Shown: one piece after another, positions 20,103 through 29,743 of the stretch
How the letters are laid out: each line of letters starts with the position of its first letter
Numbering within the stretch: the stretch's first letter is position 1
Assembly: GCF_902459665.1 (NCBI RefSeq)
Contig: NZ_CABPSL010000003.1
Coordinates: 1 to 64,000 of the forward strand
Origin: Pandoraea cepalis
GTDB lineage: Bacteria; Pseudomonadota; Gammaproteobacteria; Burkholderiales; Burkholderiaceae
Length of the DNA: 64,000 bases
Direction of reading: 5' to 3'
Notes under the pieces: model-generated
Database searches by the model: none
The model's input: the letters and a program-made list of their open reading frames with translations, nothing else
Told to the model about the DNA's origin: nothing
Position numbers and translations under genes: made by a program

Positions 20103-21218
20103 ATGTCCAATCTAAGCAGCGCTTTGCAACTCAAACCGGCCTCGAGCCAACTGCCGGTCTACACGTATTTCGACGAGGCGCTCCTCGCCCGCGAACGTGA
20201 AGTCCTCTTCGAACATGGTCCCCGCTACGTAGGCCACGAGCTGATGGTGCCCGACGCCGGCGACTATTTTGCGCTGCCTGCCGAACAGGAAGGTCGCATG
20301 CTGGTGCGCAATGGCGCGGGCCAGCATGGCGGCATCGAACTGCTCTCGAACGTCTGCCGTCATCGTCAGGCGATCATGCTGGGCGGCCGTGGCAATGCAC
20401 GCAACATCGTGTGCCCGCTCCACCGCTGGACTTACGACACGAAGGGCGAACTGCTCGGCGCGCCGCACTTCCCGGAGAAGCCCTGTCTGAACCTCGGCAA
20501 GTTCCCGCTGCAACGCTGGAACGGACTGCTGTTCGAAGCGCAGGGCCGCGACGTCCAGGCCGATCTTGCCCGCCTGGGCGTCAAGCATCATCTCGACTTT
20601 TCGAACTTCATGTTCGATCACGTTGAAGTGCATGAATGCAATTACAACTGGAAGACGTTCATCGAGGTCTATCTCGAGGACTATCACGTCGTGCCGTTCC
20701 ATCCCGGGCTGGGCAGCTTCGTTTCCTGCGAAGACCTGAGCTGGGAATTCGGCGACTGGTATAGCGTTCAGACGGTCGGCGTGCACGAAGGTCTTGCCAA
20801 ACCGGGCAGCCCGATCTATCGACAGTGGCACGACGTACTGATGCGGTACCGCGAAGGCGTGCCGCCGGACTTCGGCGCGATCTGGATGGTGTACTACCCG
20901 CATCTGATGATCGAGTGGTATCCGCACGTGCTGGTGGTGTCCTGGCTGATTCCGCGCGGACCGCAGAAAACGACGAACATCGTCGAATTCTATTACCCCG
21001 AGGAAATCGCGCTCTTCGAACGCGAATTCATCGAGGCCGAGCGGGCCGCGTATATGGAAACCGCCCGCGAAGACGACGAGATCGCCGAGCGCATGGATGC
21101 CGGCCGCCGTGCCTTGTTCGATCGCGGCGTGTCGGAAGTCGGTCCGTATCAAAGCCCGATGGAAGACGGCATGCAGCACTTCCATGAGTTCTTGCGCCGC
21201 CAGATGGGCGATTTCTGA
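20103..21218 (+). CDS. Rieske-type aromatic ring-hydroxylating oxygenase, alpha subunit
   Basis: This 371-residue protein carries an N-terminal Rieske [2Fe-2S] site (SNVCRHRQAIMLGG, then VCPLHRWTYDTKGELLGAP) and a C-terminal catalytic domain. Mononuclear-iron histidines are probably in VYLEDYHVVPFHPGLG after NWKTFIE. Start ATG 20103 has GGGAG five bases upstream. No ferredoxin, reductase or beta-subunit gene is adjacent, so its electron donor must be encoded elsewhere. The substrate is unknown. Confidence 0.86.
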   Translation: MSNLSSALQLKPASSQLPVYTYFDEALLAREREVLFEHGPRYVGHELMVPDAGDYFALPAEQEGRMLVRNGAGQHGGIELLSNVCRHRQAIMLGGRGNARNIVCPLHRWTYDTKGELLGAPHFPEKPCLNLGKFPLQRWNGLLFEAQGRDVQADLARLGVKHHLDFSNFMFDHVEVHECNYNWKTFIEVYLEDYHVVPFHPGLGSFVSCEDLSWEFGDWYSVQTVGVHEGLAKPGSPIYRQWHDVLMRYREGVPPDFGAIWMVYYPHLMIEWYPHVLVVSWLIPRGPQKTTNIVEFYYPEEIALFEREFIEAERAAYMETAREDDEIAERMDAGRRALFDRGVSEVGPYQSPMEDGMQHFHEFLRRQMGDF

Positions 21219-21338
21219 GCGCTGGCACGCCAGCACGTCTCACGGGTTGAGATGGTTAGAGTGTCTGGCTGAGACACCACCGAGCGGCCAATGTGGCGCC
21301 CGCGAGACTGAATTAAATATTTGCCGAAATTTCGGAGA

Positions 21339-21366
21339 ACGGCGGGCCATCGGCCCGCCGTTTTCG
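21339..21366 (+). terminator. Terminator after the Rieske gene
   Basis: AACGGCGGGCC-ATC-GGCCCGCCGTT is a perfect 11-bp stem followed by TTCGTT, about 120 bp past the stop. Confidence 0.75.
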
Positions 21367-21488
21367 TTAGAATCGTCGCAACGTTCTCGACATGACCGCG
21401 CGGGCACTCCATCTGCCGCACGCGTCGCCCGCGCTCGGTTCACCGCGCCTCAGCTCGCTTCTTCGCCGTCAATCGGCCCCCATTCGCC

Positions 21489-22343
21489 ATGCAATCGCTC
21501 TGGATGTTGGTCTCCGCCTTCATGTTCACGTTGATGGGGCTATTCATCAAGCTGGCGGCAAACGAATACAACACCGGCGAAATCATTCTCTACCGCAGCC
21601 TTATCGGTGTCATCGTTTTGCTGGTGTTGGCGCGCGCACGCGGTCATTCGATTCGAACACGCCACCTCGGCGCGCACGTCAAACGCAGTACTGCCGGCGT
21701 AATCTCACTCGGCCTGTGGTTCTATTCCCTGACGCAACTGCCGCTTTCCACGGCGATGACCCTCAATTACATGTCGCCGATCTGGATCTCCCTGATCGTG
21801 ATGGCGACGGCGGCCATGCGCGGCAGCCTGCGAGCCGACTTCCGCCTGGTCGCCGCGATCTTTGCGGGATTCGTCGGTGTTGCCCTGTTGCTCCAGCCGA
21901 CCATCGACAGCCAGGCGTGGACTGCCGGCGTGGCGGGCGTCGTCTCGGGCGTGTTCTCGGCCATCGCGTACATGCAGGTCAAGGATCTTGGCGCCGCGGG
22001 CGAACCCGATTGGCGCATCGTCTTCTATTTCTCGCTGGGCGGGGTACTGCTAGGCCTCGGCTGGGTCGCCATCGACGGCATGCACGCGCTGACCTGGCGC
22101 AGCGCCGGCCTCATGCTCGGAGTCGGTATCGCGGCGCTCGTCGCCCAAACGGCACTCACCCGAGCCTTCAGTTTGGGCAACACGCTGGTCACTGCGAATC
22201 TGCAATATTCCGGCGTAATCTTCGCTACACTGATCAGCATGCTTGTCTGGGACGATTGGCCCGCGCTGGCCGGCTGGATCGGCATGCTGCTCATTGTGGC
22301 GAGCGGCATGACCGCACTGCGCCGACCGTCGGCCACGGCCTGA
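21489..22343 (+). CDS. EamA-family (DMT) transporter
   Basis: This 284-residue protein has about ten hydrophobic helices in two EamA repeats (starting MQSLWMLVSAFMFTLMGLFI and, in the second half, WRIVFYFSLGGVLLGLGWVA). It is an inner-membrane drug/metabolite exporter; the substrate is not readable. It has 51 bp before the sulfurtransferase gene, same strand. Confidence 0.85.
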   Translation: MQSLWMLVSAFMFTLMGLFIKLAANEYNTGEIILYRSLIGVIVLLVLARARGHSIRTRHLGAHVKRSTAGVISLGLWFYSLTQLPLSTAMTLNYMSPIWISLIVMATAAMRGSLRADFRLVAAIFAGFVGVALLLQPTIDSQAWTAGVAGVVSGVFSAIAYMQVKDLGAAGEPDWRIVFYFSLGGVLLGLGWVAIDGMHALTWRSAGLMLGVGIAALVAQTALTRAFSLGNTLVTANLQYSGVIFATLISMLVWDDWPALAGWIGMLLIVASGMTALRRPSATA

Positions 22344-22394
22344 TGCCGGGCGGTTCCCGCTGCCCGTTCCCCCACGCCCGCCTGCGGAGACGCC

Positions 22395-23279
22395 ATGATT
22401 CACACGCACTTCACCACGCTCATCAGCCCGCAAAATCTTGACGCGCTGATGCAAACCGCCGCCGACGGCGGTGCCCCGGTGATCCTCTTCGATTGCCGAT
22501 TCGATCTCGCGAATCCGACGGCCGGCGAAACGGCGTATGTCGACGGCCACCTCTTCGGCGCCTTCTATACTCACCTCGAACGCGACCTGTCGGGAAGGAC
22601 GACAGGCAAGAACGGTCGCCATCCGCTGCCCGAGCGCGACACTCTCGCCCGCCAACTCGCCGCGTGCGGGTTGTCGAAGGGCCAGCAAGTGGTGGCTTAC
22701 GACGCGCAAGGCGGCGTCTATGCCGCCCGCCTGTGGTGGCTGCTGCGCTGGCTCGGCCACGAGTCGGTTGCCGTGCTCGACGGCGGCCTGCAGGCCTGGG
22801 AAGCGGCCGGCTTCACGCTCGACGCCGCCCCGCCCGAAGCGCCGCCACCGGGTGATTTCACCGCGGGCGAGCCGCTCGCCACCACCGCCGACGCGGCGGC
22901 CATCGAGCGCAACCTGACGTCGCACGAGCGTCTGGTCGTCGATGCACGGTCACCGGATCGGTATCGCGGCGAGAACGAAACCCTCGATCCGATCGGCGGC
23001 CACATTCCCGGTGCGGTCAATCACTTCTTCAAGGACAACCTCGGCCCGGATGGGCGCTTCAAACCCTCCGCCGCCCTGCGGGAAGCGTTCACGCAAGTCA
23101 TCGGCAAGGACCGCCTGCCCGAGCGCATCATCTCGCAATGCGGTTCAGGCGTGACGGCTTGCCACAATCTACTGGCGATGGAGGTCGCGGGCCTTCATGG
23201 GGCCAGCCTCTATGCGGGCTCGTGGAGCGAGTGGTGTGCGGACAAGCGCCGTCCGGTCGCCACCGGCGCCCAGCCGTAA
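22395..23279 (+). CDS. Two-domain sulfurtransferase (rhodanese / 3-mercaptopyruvate type)
   Basis: This 294-residue protein has two rhodanese domains. The first contains DCRFDLANPTAGETAYVDGH. The second contains the active loop SQCGSGVTACHNLLAME with the catalytic cysteine, plus VDARSPDRYRGENETLDPIG. CGSGVTAC resembles mercaptopyruvate sulfurtransferases (SseA type), which move sulfane sulfur to thiols or cyanide. Its last 70 bp overlap the convergent ZIP gene. Confidence 0.88.
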   Translation: MIHTHFTTLISPQNLDALMQTAADGGAPVILFDCRFDLANPTAGETAYVDGHLFGAFYTHLERDLSGRTTGKNGRHPLPERDTLARQLAACGLSKGQQVVAYDAQGGVYAARLWWLLRWLGHESVAVLDGGLQAWEAAGFTLDAAPPEAPPPGDFTAGEPLATTADAAAIERNLTSHERLVVDARSPDRYRGENETLDPIGGHIPGAVNHFFKDNLGPDGRFKPSAALREAFTQVIGKDRLPERIISQCGSGVTACHNLLAMEVAGLHGASLYAGSWSEWCADKRRPVATGAQP

Positions 23280-24079
23280 GCCCCGCCGGCACCTGCCAAC
23301 GACATCGCCAGGGCGCTGCTGGGGGCCTCGCGGTCGCGACCGTGGGCGTGCTCGTGATCGTGGCCGTTGAGCCACACCACCAGCGCCAGTCCCACCGCGA
23401 TCAGCAGAATCTGGGGCAGCGCGTCGCGCGGCGACGTGCGGCGCTGCATCTGCGGCATCAGATCCGACACGGCGATATAGATGAAGCTGCTGGCCGCCAG
23501 CGCCAGCAAATACGGGATCAGGCTCTGAAGACGGTCGAGCATGAAGTAACCGAGTACACCGCCGGCCAGCGCCGTGAGGCTCGAGGCCAGCGTCAGCACC
23601 AACGCCTTGCGACGCGGAAAGCCGGCGTTGAGCAGCACCATGAAGTCGCCGAGCTTGTGCGCCACCTCGTGGACCGTGATGGACACCGTTGCCGCAAGCC
23701 CGAGGCGCGGATCGGTGAGGAACGCCGCCGCGATCACGACACCATCGGCAAAGTTGTGAATCGCGCTGCCGACCAGAATCATCCAGCCGCCTTTGCCTGC
23801 TTCATGGGCGTCGTGCCCGTGCTCATGGTGATGCCCATCGCCCTCGTGATGATGGCTATGGCGCAACAGCGCCAGCTTCTCCAGCAGGAAAAAGCCGAGC
23901 AAACCACCCAGCAGCCAACCGGTGATGACGTGCGCATCGACGTGCGACTCAAGGCTTTCCGGCAGCAGATGCAGCAGCGCCGTGCCAAGCAGCACGCCCG
24001 CCGAAAAGCTGACCATCTTGTCGATGAGCTTCGAGAGCAGGCCAAGCGACAGCGACGCCGCGCCGGCAAGGCTCAGCAC
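23210..24079 (-). CDS. ZIP-family metal transporter (start uncertain; likely extends to about 24127)
   Basis: This ZIP permease has a cytoplasmic His-rich loop (RHSHHHEGDGHHHEHGHDAH), the helix IV/V signature SAIHNFADGVVIAAAF and SITVHEVAHKLGDF with the metal-binding His and Glu, then a long hydrophilic tail. It should import zinc, iron or manganese. The coordinates use GTG 24079, but the frame continues upstream as a hydrophobic stretch (IDAIFLFIVIATLASG) completing helix 1, with GGGAGA before in-frame ATC codons at 24133 and 24127. No ATG, GTG or TTG exists there. The last ~45 residues overlap the convergent sulfurtransferase gene. Confidence 0.85.
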   Translation of the reverse strand: MLSLAGAASLSLGLLSKLIDKMVSFSAGVLLGTALLHLLPESLESHVDAHVITGWLLGGLLGFFLLEKLALLRHSHHHEGDGHHHEHGHDAHEAGKGGWMILVGSAIHNFADGVVIAAAFLTDPRLGLAATVSITVHEVAHKLGDFMVLLNAGFPRRKALVLTLASSLTALAGGVLGYFMLDRLQSLIPYLLALAASSFIYIAVSDLMPQMQRRTSPRDALPQILLIAVGLALVVWLNGHDHEHAHGRDREAPSSALAMSLAGAGGAYGWAPVATGRRLSAHHSLHEPA

Positions 24080-24266
24080 GCCGGAAGCCAGCGTGGCGAT
24101 AACGATGAATAGAAAGATGGCGTCGATGGTGATTCTCCCGCAGGCAAGGCGGCGATTTAACCAGCTTTTCCCGTGACAGGCAAACCGTCGGGTCGCGAAG
24201 CACAGTGGCGTACCGCCCCACCGACGGGCTCAATGCTTCCGCCAGCCGGCCCGCAACATCGCCGGC

Positions 24267-25142
24267 TCACGCCACGCCGTGTTTGCGCAGCCAGTCCAAT
24301 GCCAATGTCCAACCTTCCTTCGCGTCGGCTTCGACATAGCTCGACCGGTAATCGGCGAAAAATGCGTGCCCCGAATTCGGGAATACCTTCAGCTTCGAGG
24401 CTCTCGACGCCGCATCGCCGCGCGCAAGGGCCTCGCGCGCCTGTTCCACGCTTGTCACGGGAATGCCTTGGTCCTTGCCGCCGTACAGGCCGAGCAGCGG
24501 TCCGTGCAGCTTGCCCGCGATATCGATCGGCTGGCTCGGGAAATCCGGACTCCTGTCACCAACGATCCGCCCATACCAGGCCACCGCCGCCTTCACGTTG
24601 GGATTGTGCGCGTCGTAGAGCCAGGCGACGCGTCCGCCCCAGCAGAAGCCGGTAATGGCGATACGCTTCTCGTCTCCGCCATTGGCCAGCGCCCACTTGA
24701 GCGTCGCGTCGATGTCGCGCATCACCTGTTCGTCCGGTGTCTTGGCGACGATCTGCGACTGAATCTCGGCAATCGTGCCCAGCAACTGCGGATCGCCCGC
24801 GCGCGCGAACAGTTCCGGCGCGACCGCCAAATAACCGAGTTTGGCGAAACGTCGGCAGATATCGGCGATATGCTGATGCACGCCGAAGATCTCCGAAACC
24901 ACGACGATGGTCGGCAGATGCGTCTTGCCCGCAGGCTTCGCGTAGTAGACCGGCATTTTGATGCCGGGCACGTCGAGCAGGGTTTCGCCCGCGTCCAGCC
25001 CTTGCGTGTCGGTCGTGATGGTTTCGGCCGCCACCGGCAGCACGGCCAGCGCAAACGCCGAACCGACGGCGGTCTTCAGAAAATCGCGCCGGTTGCTCGC
25101 CGCCACTTCGGGCACAAGACTATCCAGATCCGCTTGCGACAT
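24267..25142 (-). CDS. Dienelactone-hydrolase-family protein with Tat signal
   Basis: This 291-residue alpha/beta hydrolase begins with a twin-arginine signal (ASNRRDFLKTAVGSAFALAV, cleavage near VAAET), so it is predicted to be exported folded. The DLH core has the nucleophile cysteine in ITGFCWGGRVAWLY, an acid in YGGKDQGIP and the histidine in FPNSGHAFFADY. Family members open dienelactones or hydrolyse related esters; substrate is unknown. It is on the same strand as the ZIP gene, with 140-190 bp between them. Confidence 0.86.
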   Translation of the reverse strand: MSQADLDSLVPEVAASNRRDFLKTAVGSAFALAVLPVAAETITTDTQGLDAGETLLDVPGIKMPVYYAKPAGKTHLPTIVVVSEIFGVHQHIADICRRFAKLGYLAVAPELFARAGDPQLLGTIAEIQSQIVAKTPDEQVMRDIDATLKWALANGGDEKRIAITGFCWGGRVAWLYDAHNPNVKAAVAWYGRIVGDRSPDFPSQPIDIAGKLHGPLLGLYGGKDQGIPVTSVEQAREALARGDAASRASKLKVFPNSGHAFFADYRSSYVEADAKEGWTLALDWLRKHGVA

Positions 25143-25396
25143 GTCGTACTCCAGGGAAACACGTCAGTAAAGGCATGCCGGGGAGACCCCCAACGGAAAC
25201 GTCGGGATGCGCCACCGCCCCGGGGCCGGACGTTGGGATATTACTAGAGTGAAGATGCGCTTGCACTCGGACGCCGGCGCGACGGCGATCGGAACCCTCC
25301 GAAACGGGTACCCACCCGCCACAGCGCAGGCCGCCTGGCACCCGGTCAGGCCGCGAACCCGTGCGAACGGACCAGCGGCAAAACGCCAACCCAGCG

Positions 25397-26794
25397 TCAG
25401 TGCAGCTTCACGCGCGGCACGGTCGAACGACGCAGGCGATTGGCAACGGTATCGAGCATCATGCGCCAGACCCCATGCAGCGCCGCCACGTGCATGCGAT
25501 AGAGCGACGTGTACATCACCCGCGCAAACAGCCCTTCGATGAACATGCTGCCGCCGATGAGCCCGCCCATCAGATTGCCCACCGCGCTGAACTTGCCCAA
25601 CGAGACAAGCGAACCGAAATCGCGATAAGTGAACGTCGGCAGGCTTTGCCCTTTGAGCCGGGCGTCAATCGCCTTGACCAGGAAGCTCGCCTGCTGGTGC
25701 GCCGCTTGCGCGCGCGGCGGCACGAAGCCGTGCTCCGGCCATTCGCAACTCGCGCAGTCACCGAACGCGAAGATGTCCGGATCCGACTTGCTTTGCAGCG
25801 TCGGCAACACTTCGATCTGGTTCAGACGATTGACGGCAAGTCCCAGTTGTCCCAGCACCGGCGGCGCCGTAATGCCCGCCGACCAGACCGTGATGTCGGC
25901 CGGCAGCACACGACCCCCGGTCGTCGTGACTTCATTCTTGCGCACCTCGGCGACCGAATCGCCACACAGGATGTCGACGTCGAGCTTGCCCAGCAACCCG
26001 GCCACCGCTCCCGATACACGCTCCGGCAGCGCCTTCAGAATGCGCGGACTCGATTCGATGATGGTGATGCGCACGTCCTTGCGCGGATCGAGCTTCAACC
26101 CGTAGGAGCGCAACACTTCCGCCGTGTTGCGCAGCTCCGCCGACAGTTCAACGCCGGTCGCGCCGGCACCCACGATGACGAGGTTGACCTTGGGGCGGCC
26201 TTCGACCTTGGGGGCCGGTGAAACCGCCGTATCGGGCGGCACGTCATGAATGTCGTGTGCGACCGGTGCCGACAGCGCGCTCGGCACGGGCGCTTCGGCT
26301 TCATTCTGCGCGCGCACGCAGGCGGCCATCAGCCGACGACGGAAGCGCTCGGCCTGCTCGACGGTATCGAGTGCGATGGTATTTTCCTGAGCGCCGGCCA
26401 CCCCGAAGAAGTTGGTCGTGCTGCCGATGGCGAGCACGAGCGTGTCATACGCCAATGTGCGCTCGGGCAGCAAATCGCCCTCGCCTTCGTCGGCTGCCGC
26501 AGGCACCGCCGCCAGCCGGATCGTCCGGTTCGCGCGATCCAGACCGATCATCTCGCCGGCCGCAAACTCGAAACGATGCCAGTTGGCCTGAGCGACATAA
26601 GAGAGCTGATGCGTTGCGGTGTCCATGACACCGGCAGCGACCTCGTGCAACAGCGGCTTCCAGATGTGCGACAAGGACCGGTCGACCAGCGTCACCTGAA
26701 CGTCCTTGCCACGCCCGTACTTGTCGCCCAGTCGGGTGACAAGCTCCAGACCGCCGGCGCCGCCGCCGACCACAACGATACGATGCACACTCAC
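25397..26794 (-). CDS. Type II NADH:quinone oxidoreductase (NDH-2-like)
   Basis: This 465-residue protein has two dinucleotide-binding folds: HRIVVVGGGAGGLELVTRLG for FAD and VNLVIVGAGATGVELSAEL for NADH. It also has IFAFGDCASCEWPEHGFVPP and a hydrophobic C-terminal region (GNLMGGLIGGSMFIEG) for membrane attachment. GTG 26794 is the best start because GGGGAG lies 5 bases upstream; an upstream start at 26836 lacks this. NDH-2 feeds electrons from NADH to quinones without pumping protons. It stands alone between dienelactone hydrolase and polA. Confidence 0.88.
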   Translation of the reverse strand: MSVHRIVVVGGGAGGLELVTRLGDKYGRGKDVQVTLVDRSLSHIWKPLLHEVAAGVMDTATHQLSYVAQANWHRFEFAAGEMIGLDRANRTIRLAAVPAAADEGEGDLLPERTLAYDTLVLAIGSTTNFFGVAGAQENTIALDTVEQAERFRRRLMAACVRAQNEAEAPVPSALSAPVAHDIHDVPPDTAVSPAPKVEGRPKVNLVIVGAGATGVELSAELRNTAEVLRSYGLKLDPRKDVRITIIESSPRILKALPERVSGAVAGLLGKLDVDILCGDSVAEVRKNEVTTTGGRVLPADITVWSAGITAPPVLGQLGLAVNRLNQIEVLPTLQSKSDPDIFAFGDCASCEWPEHGFVPPRAQAAHQQASFLVKAIDARLKGQSLPTFTYRDFGSLVSLGKFSAVGNLMGGLIGGSMFIEGLFARVMYTSLYRMHVAALHGVWRMMLDTVANRLRRSTVPRVKLH

Positions 26795-27004
26795 AATAAC
26801 TCCCCGTGCTTGGAAAACCGTCCGGCCGGTCGGCATTTGCCGCGCCGGCGATAGCGATTACCTTACCGCAGAGTGCGGAGTTCGGGTATGGCTGTCACCC
26901 TATTCCCGCTATTGAGCCATGCGATACGGGCCGACAGCGGCGTCGGCCAAGGCGGGAGGGCCGCCCGTGCGACGCACTCACTTTAGGTGTCAACCCAACG
27001 CCGT

Positions 27005-29743
27005 TCAGTGGGCCTGTTCCCAATTCTCGCCCACGCCGACTTCGGCCACGAGCGGCACGCGCAACTTCGCCACGCCGCACATCAGTTCCGGCAAACGCTT
27101 GCGGACCTCGGCCAGTTCATGGTCGGGCACTTCGAGCACCAGTTCATCGTGCACCTGCATGATCTGACGCGTCTGCAGGCCGCTGTCGTCCAACCAGCGC
27201 TGCACGGCGATCATCGAGAGTTTGATGAGATCGGCGGCCGTGCCCTGCATCGGGGCATTGATGGCGGCGCGCTCGGCGGCCTGGCGGCGCGGTCCGTTGC
27301 CGCCATTGATGTCCGGTAGCCACAGACGGCGTCCGAAGACCGTTTCGACATAGCCGCGCGCCTTCGCACTCTTGCGCGTCTCGTCCATGTAACGCGCCAC
27401 GCCCGGGTAGCGCATGAAATAGCGGTCGATGTACTGCTTGGCGGCGTCGCGTTCGATACCGAGGTTCGCGGCCAGCCCGAACGCGCTCATGCCGTAGATC
27501 AAACCGAAGTTGATGACCTTGGCGTAGCGACGTTGTTCGTTCGACACCTCGATCGGCGTGACGGCGAAGATTTCCGCCGCCGTGGCGCGGTGAATGTCCT
27601 CGCCGTTGGCGAATGCGCGCAGCAGACTTTCGTCGCCCGAGATATGCGCCATGATGCGCAGCTCGATCTGCGAGTAGTCCGCCGACACCAGTTGGCTGCC
27701 CTGGGGTGCAATGAACGCCTCGCGAATGCGGCGCCCCTCGGCCGTGCGCACGGGAATGTTCTGCAAATTCGGATCGTTCGACGCCAGGCGCCCGGTGATC
27801 GCCACGGCCTGCGCATAGTTCGTGTGCACGCGGCCAGTCGAGGCATTGACCATCTTCGGCAACTTGTCGGTGTACGTCGACTTGAGCTTGGCAAGGCCAC
27901 GGTAATCGAGCAGCACCTTCGGCAACGGATAGTCTTCGGCGAGCTTCTGCAGCACTTCCTCGTCGGTCGACGGGGCACCGCTCGCCGTCTTCTTGACGAT
28001 CGGCAGTTGCAGCTGCGTGAAGAAAATGTCGCCGATCTGCTTGGGCGAATTCAGATTGAACTGCTGCCCGGCCAGTGTGTACGCTTCGGCTTCGAGCGCG
28101 ACCAGCTTCTGGCCGATCTCGTCGCTCTGTGCGGCCAGACGGGCAGTGTCGACAAGCACGCCGTTGCGCTCCATGCGTTGCAGCACGCGCGCCGTGGGCA
28201 TTTCGATGTCTCGGTAGACGAACTCCAGCGTGGCTTCACGCGCCACATCGGGATAGATCGCGCGGTGCAGTCGCAGCGTGATGTCGGCGTCTTCGGCGGC
28301 GTAGGCGGTCGCGCGCTCGACGGTCACTTCGTCGAAGCCGATCTGCTTGGCGCCCTTGCCGCACACCTCTTCGTATTTGATCGTCGTCACGCCGAGATGG
28401 CGCGCGGCCAGGCCGTCCATGTCATGGCCGCGGTGCGATTCGAGCACGTACGACTGAAGCATCGTGTCGTGTGCAATGCCGCGCAACACGATGCCGTAGT
28501 TCTCCAGCACGTGGGCATCGTACTTGAGGTTCTGTCCCACCTTCTTGTGGTCCGGACTTTCGAGCCAATGCTTCAGGCGCGCCAGGACTTCGTCTCGCGG
28601 CAATTGGTCGACATCGCCCGGCGCGCGATGCGCCACCGGAATGTAGGCGGCGCGTCCTGGTTCGCAGGACAACGACAGGCCAACCAGTTGCGCCTGCATC
28701 GCGTCGAGCGAGGTGGTCTCGGTATCGAATGCCGTCAACTCGGCCGACTCGATGATCTTCAGCCATGCGTCGAACTGCGCCCACGTCAGCACCGCTTCGT
28801 ACTCTCGCTCGATCGTGTCGGCCACAGGTGCCGGCGCCGGCTCACCGGCCTGCGTGGCAACGGCGGCCTGCGCTTCGCGCAGCAAGGTCTTGAAGCCGTG
28901 ACGCACGAAGAAATCGCGCAGCGTTTCGACATCTTCGGGCTGCGACTGCAAGCTCGCGTCGATGGAGGTGACCTGCGGTGCGAGATCGCAATCGAGCGCG
29001 ACCGTCACCAGCTTGCGCCCCATCGGCAGCCAGTCGAGCGCGCGGCGCAGGTTTTCGCCCGCCGCCCCTTTCACCTCCGCGGCGTTCGCAACGAGATTGT
29101 CGAGATCTCCATATTGCGTGAGCCACTTGACGGCCGTCTTCGGCCCGCATTTGTCCACGCCCGGCACGTTATCGACCGTGTCACCGACAAGCGTGAGGTA
29201 ATCGACGATGCGCTCGGGCGGCACGCCGAATTTCGCGGTGACGCCGGCGGCATCGAGCGTTTCGTTCGTCATTGTGTTGACCAGCGTCACGCGGTCGTTC
29301 ACGAGTTGCGCCAGATCCTTGTCGCCGGTGGAGACGACCACGCGCATGCCGCGCTCGGCCGCTTGCCTTGCAAGGGTGCCGATGACGTCATCGGCCTCCA
29401 CGCCATCGATCATCAACAGCGGCCAGCCCATGGCGCGCACCGCCTCGTGAATCGGCTCGATCTGCGCGCGCAGATCTTCCGGCATCGAAGGTCGATTCGC
29501 TTTGTATTCGGGGTACCAATCGTCGCGAAACGTCTTGCCCTTGGCATCGAAAACGCAGGCGCTATACTCTGCGTGGACGTCTTTACGCATGCGGCGCAGC
29601 ATATTGACGATGCCGTGAAGCGCCCCCGTCGGCTCGCCATTGGGACCGCGCAAATCCGGCAGGGCGTGATAGGCTCGATAGAGATAACTCGAACCATCGA
29701 CCAATAAGAGCGTCTTACCTTCCAGACTTTGCTGTTCCGACAT
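27005..29743 (-). CDS. polA: DNA polymerase I
   Basis: This 912-residue PolA has an N-terminal 5'-nuclease (KTLLLVDGSSYLYRAYHALP, then VVSTGDKDLAQLV), a 3'-5' exonuclease domain with the DxE motif in LTAFDTETTSLDAMQ, and polymerase motifs A (SADYSQIELRIMAHISGD), B (YAKVINFGLIYGMSAFGL) and C (QVHDELVLEV). It fills gaps and removes primers. ATG 29743 fits homologues; the open frame to 30097 is antisense to the LOG gene. The start codon directly abuts the divergent LOG start (CATATG), so its promoter and any RBS lie inside that gene. Confidence 0.96.
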   Translation of the reverse strand: MSEQQSLEGKTLLLVDGSSYLYRAYHALPDLRGPNGEPTGALHGIVNMLRRMRKDVHAEYSACVFDAKGKTFRDDWYPEYKANRPSMPEDLRAQIEPIHEAVRAMGWPLLMIDGVEADDVIGTLARQAAERGMRVVVSTGDKDLAQLVNDRVTLVNTMTNETLDAAGVTAKFGVPPERIVDYLTLVGDTVDNVPGVDKCGPKTAVKWLTQYGDLDNLVANAAEVKGAAGENLRRALDWLPMGRKLVTVALDCDLAPQVTSIDASLQSQPEDVETLRDFFVRHGFKTLLREAQAAVATQAGEPAPAPVADTIEREYEAVLTWAQFDAWLKIIESAELTAFDTETTSLDAMQAQLVGLSLSCEPGRAAYIPVAHRAPGDVDQLPRDEVLARLKHWLESPDHKKVGQNLKYDAHVLENYGIVLRGIAHDTMLQSYVLESHRGHDMDGLAARHLGVTTIKYEEVCGKGAKQIGFDEVTVERATAYAAEDADITLRLHRAIYPDVAREATLEFVYRDIEMPTARVLQRMERNGVLVDTARLAAQSDEIGQKLVALEAEAYTLAGQQFNLNSPKQIGDIFFTQLQLPIVKKTASGAPSTDEEVLQKLAEDYPLPKVLLDYRGLAKLKSTYTDKLPKMVNASTGRVHTNYAQAVAITGRLASNDPNLQNIPVRTAEGRRIREAFIAPQGSQLVSADYSQIELRIMAHISGDESLLRAFANGEDIHRATAAEIFAVTPIEVSNEQRRYAKVINFGLIYGMSAFGLAANLGIERDAAKQYIDRYFMRYPGVARYMDETRKSAKARGYVETVFGRRLWLPDINGGNGPRRQAAERAAINAPMQGTAADLIKLSMIAVQRWLDDSGLQTRQIMQVHDELVLEVPDHELAEVRKRLPELMCGVAKLRVPLVAEVGVGENWEQAH

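Noticed and set aside
24180-24230. Inverted CCGTCGG/CCGACGG upstream of the ZIP gene as a terminator or metal box
   Set aside because: No T tract follows and it does not resemble known Zur, Fur or MntR sites.
27533-29707. 724-codon plus-strand frame over polA
   Set aside because: Antisense shadow of polA.
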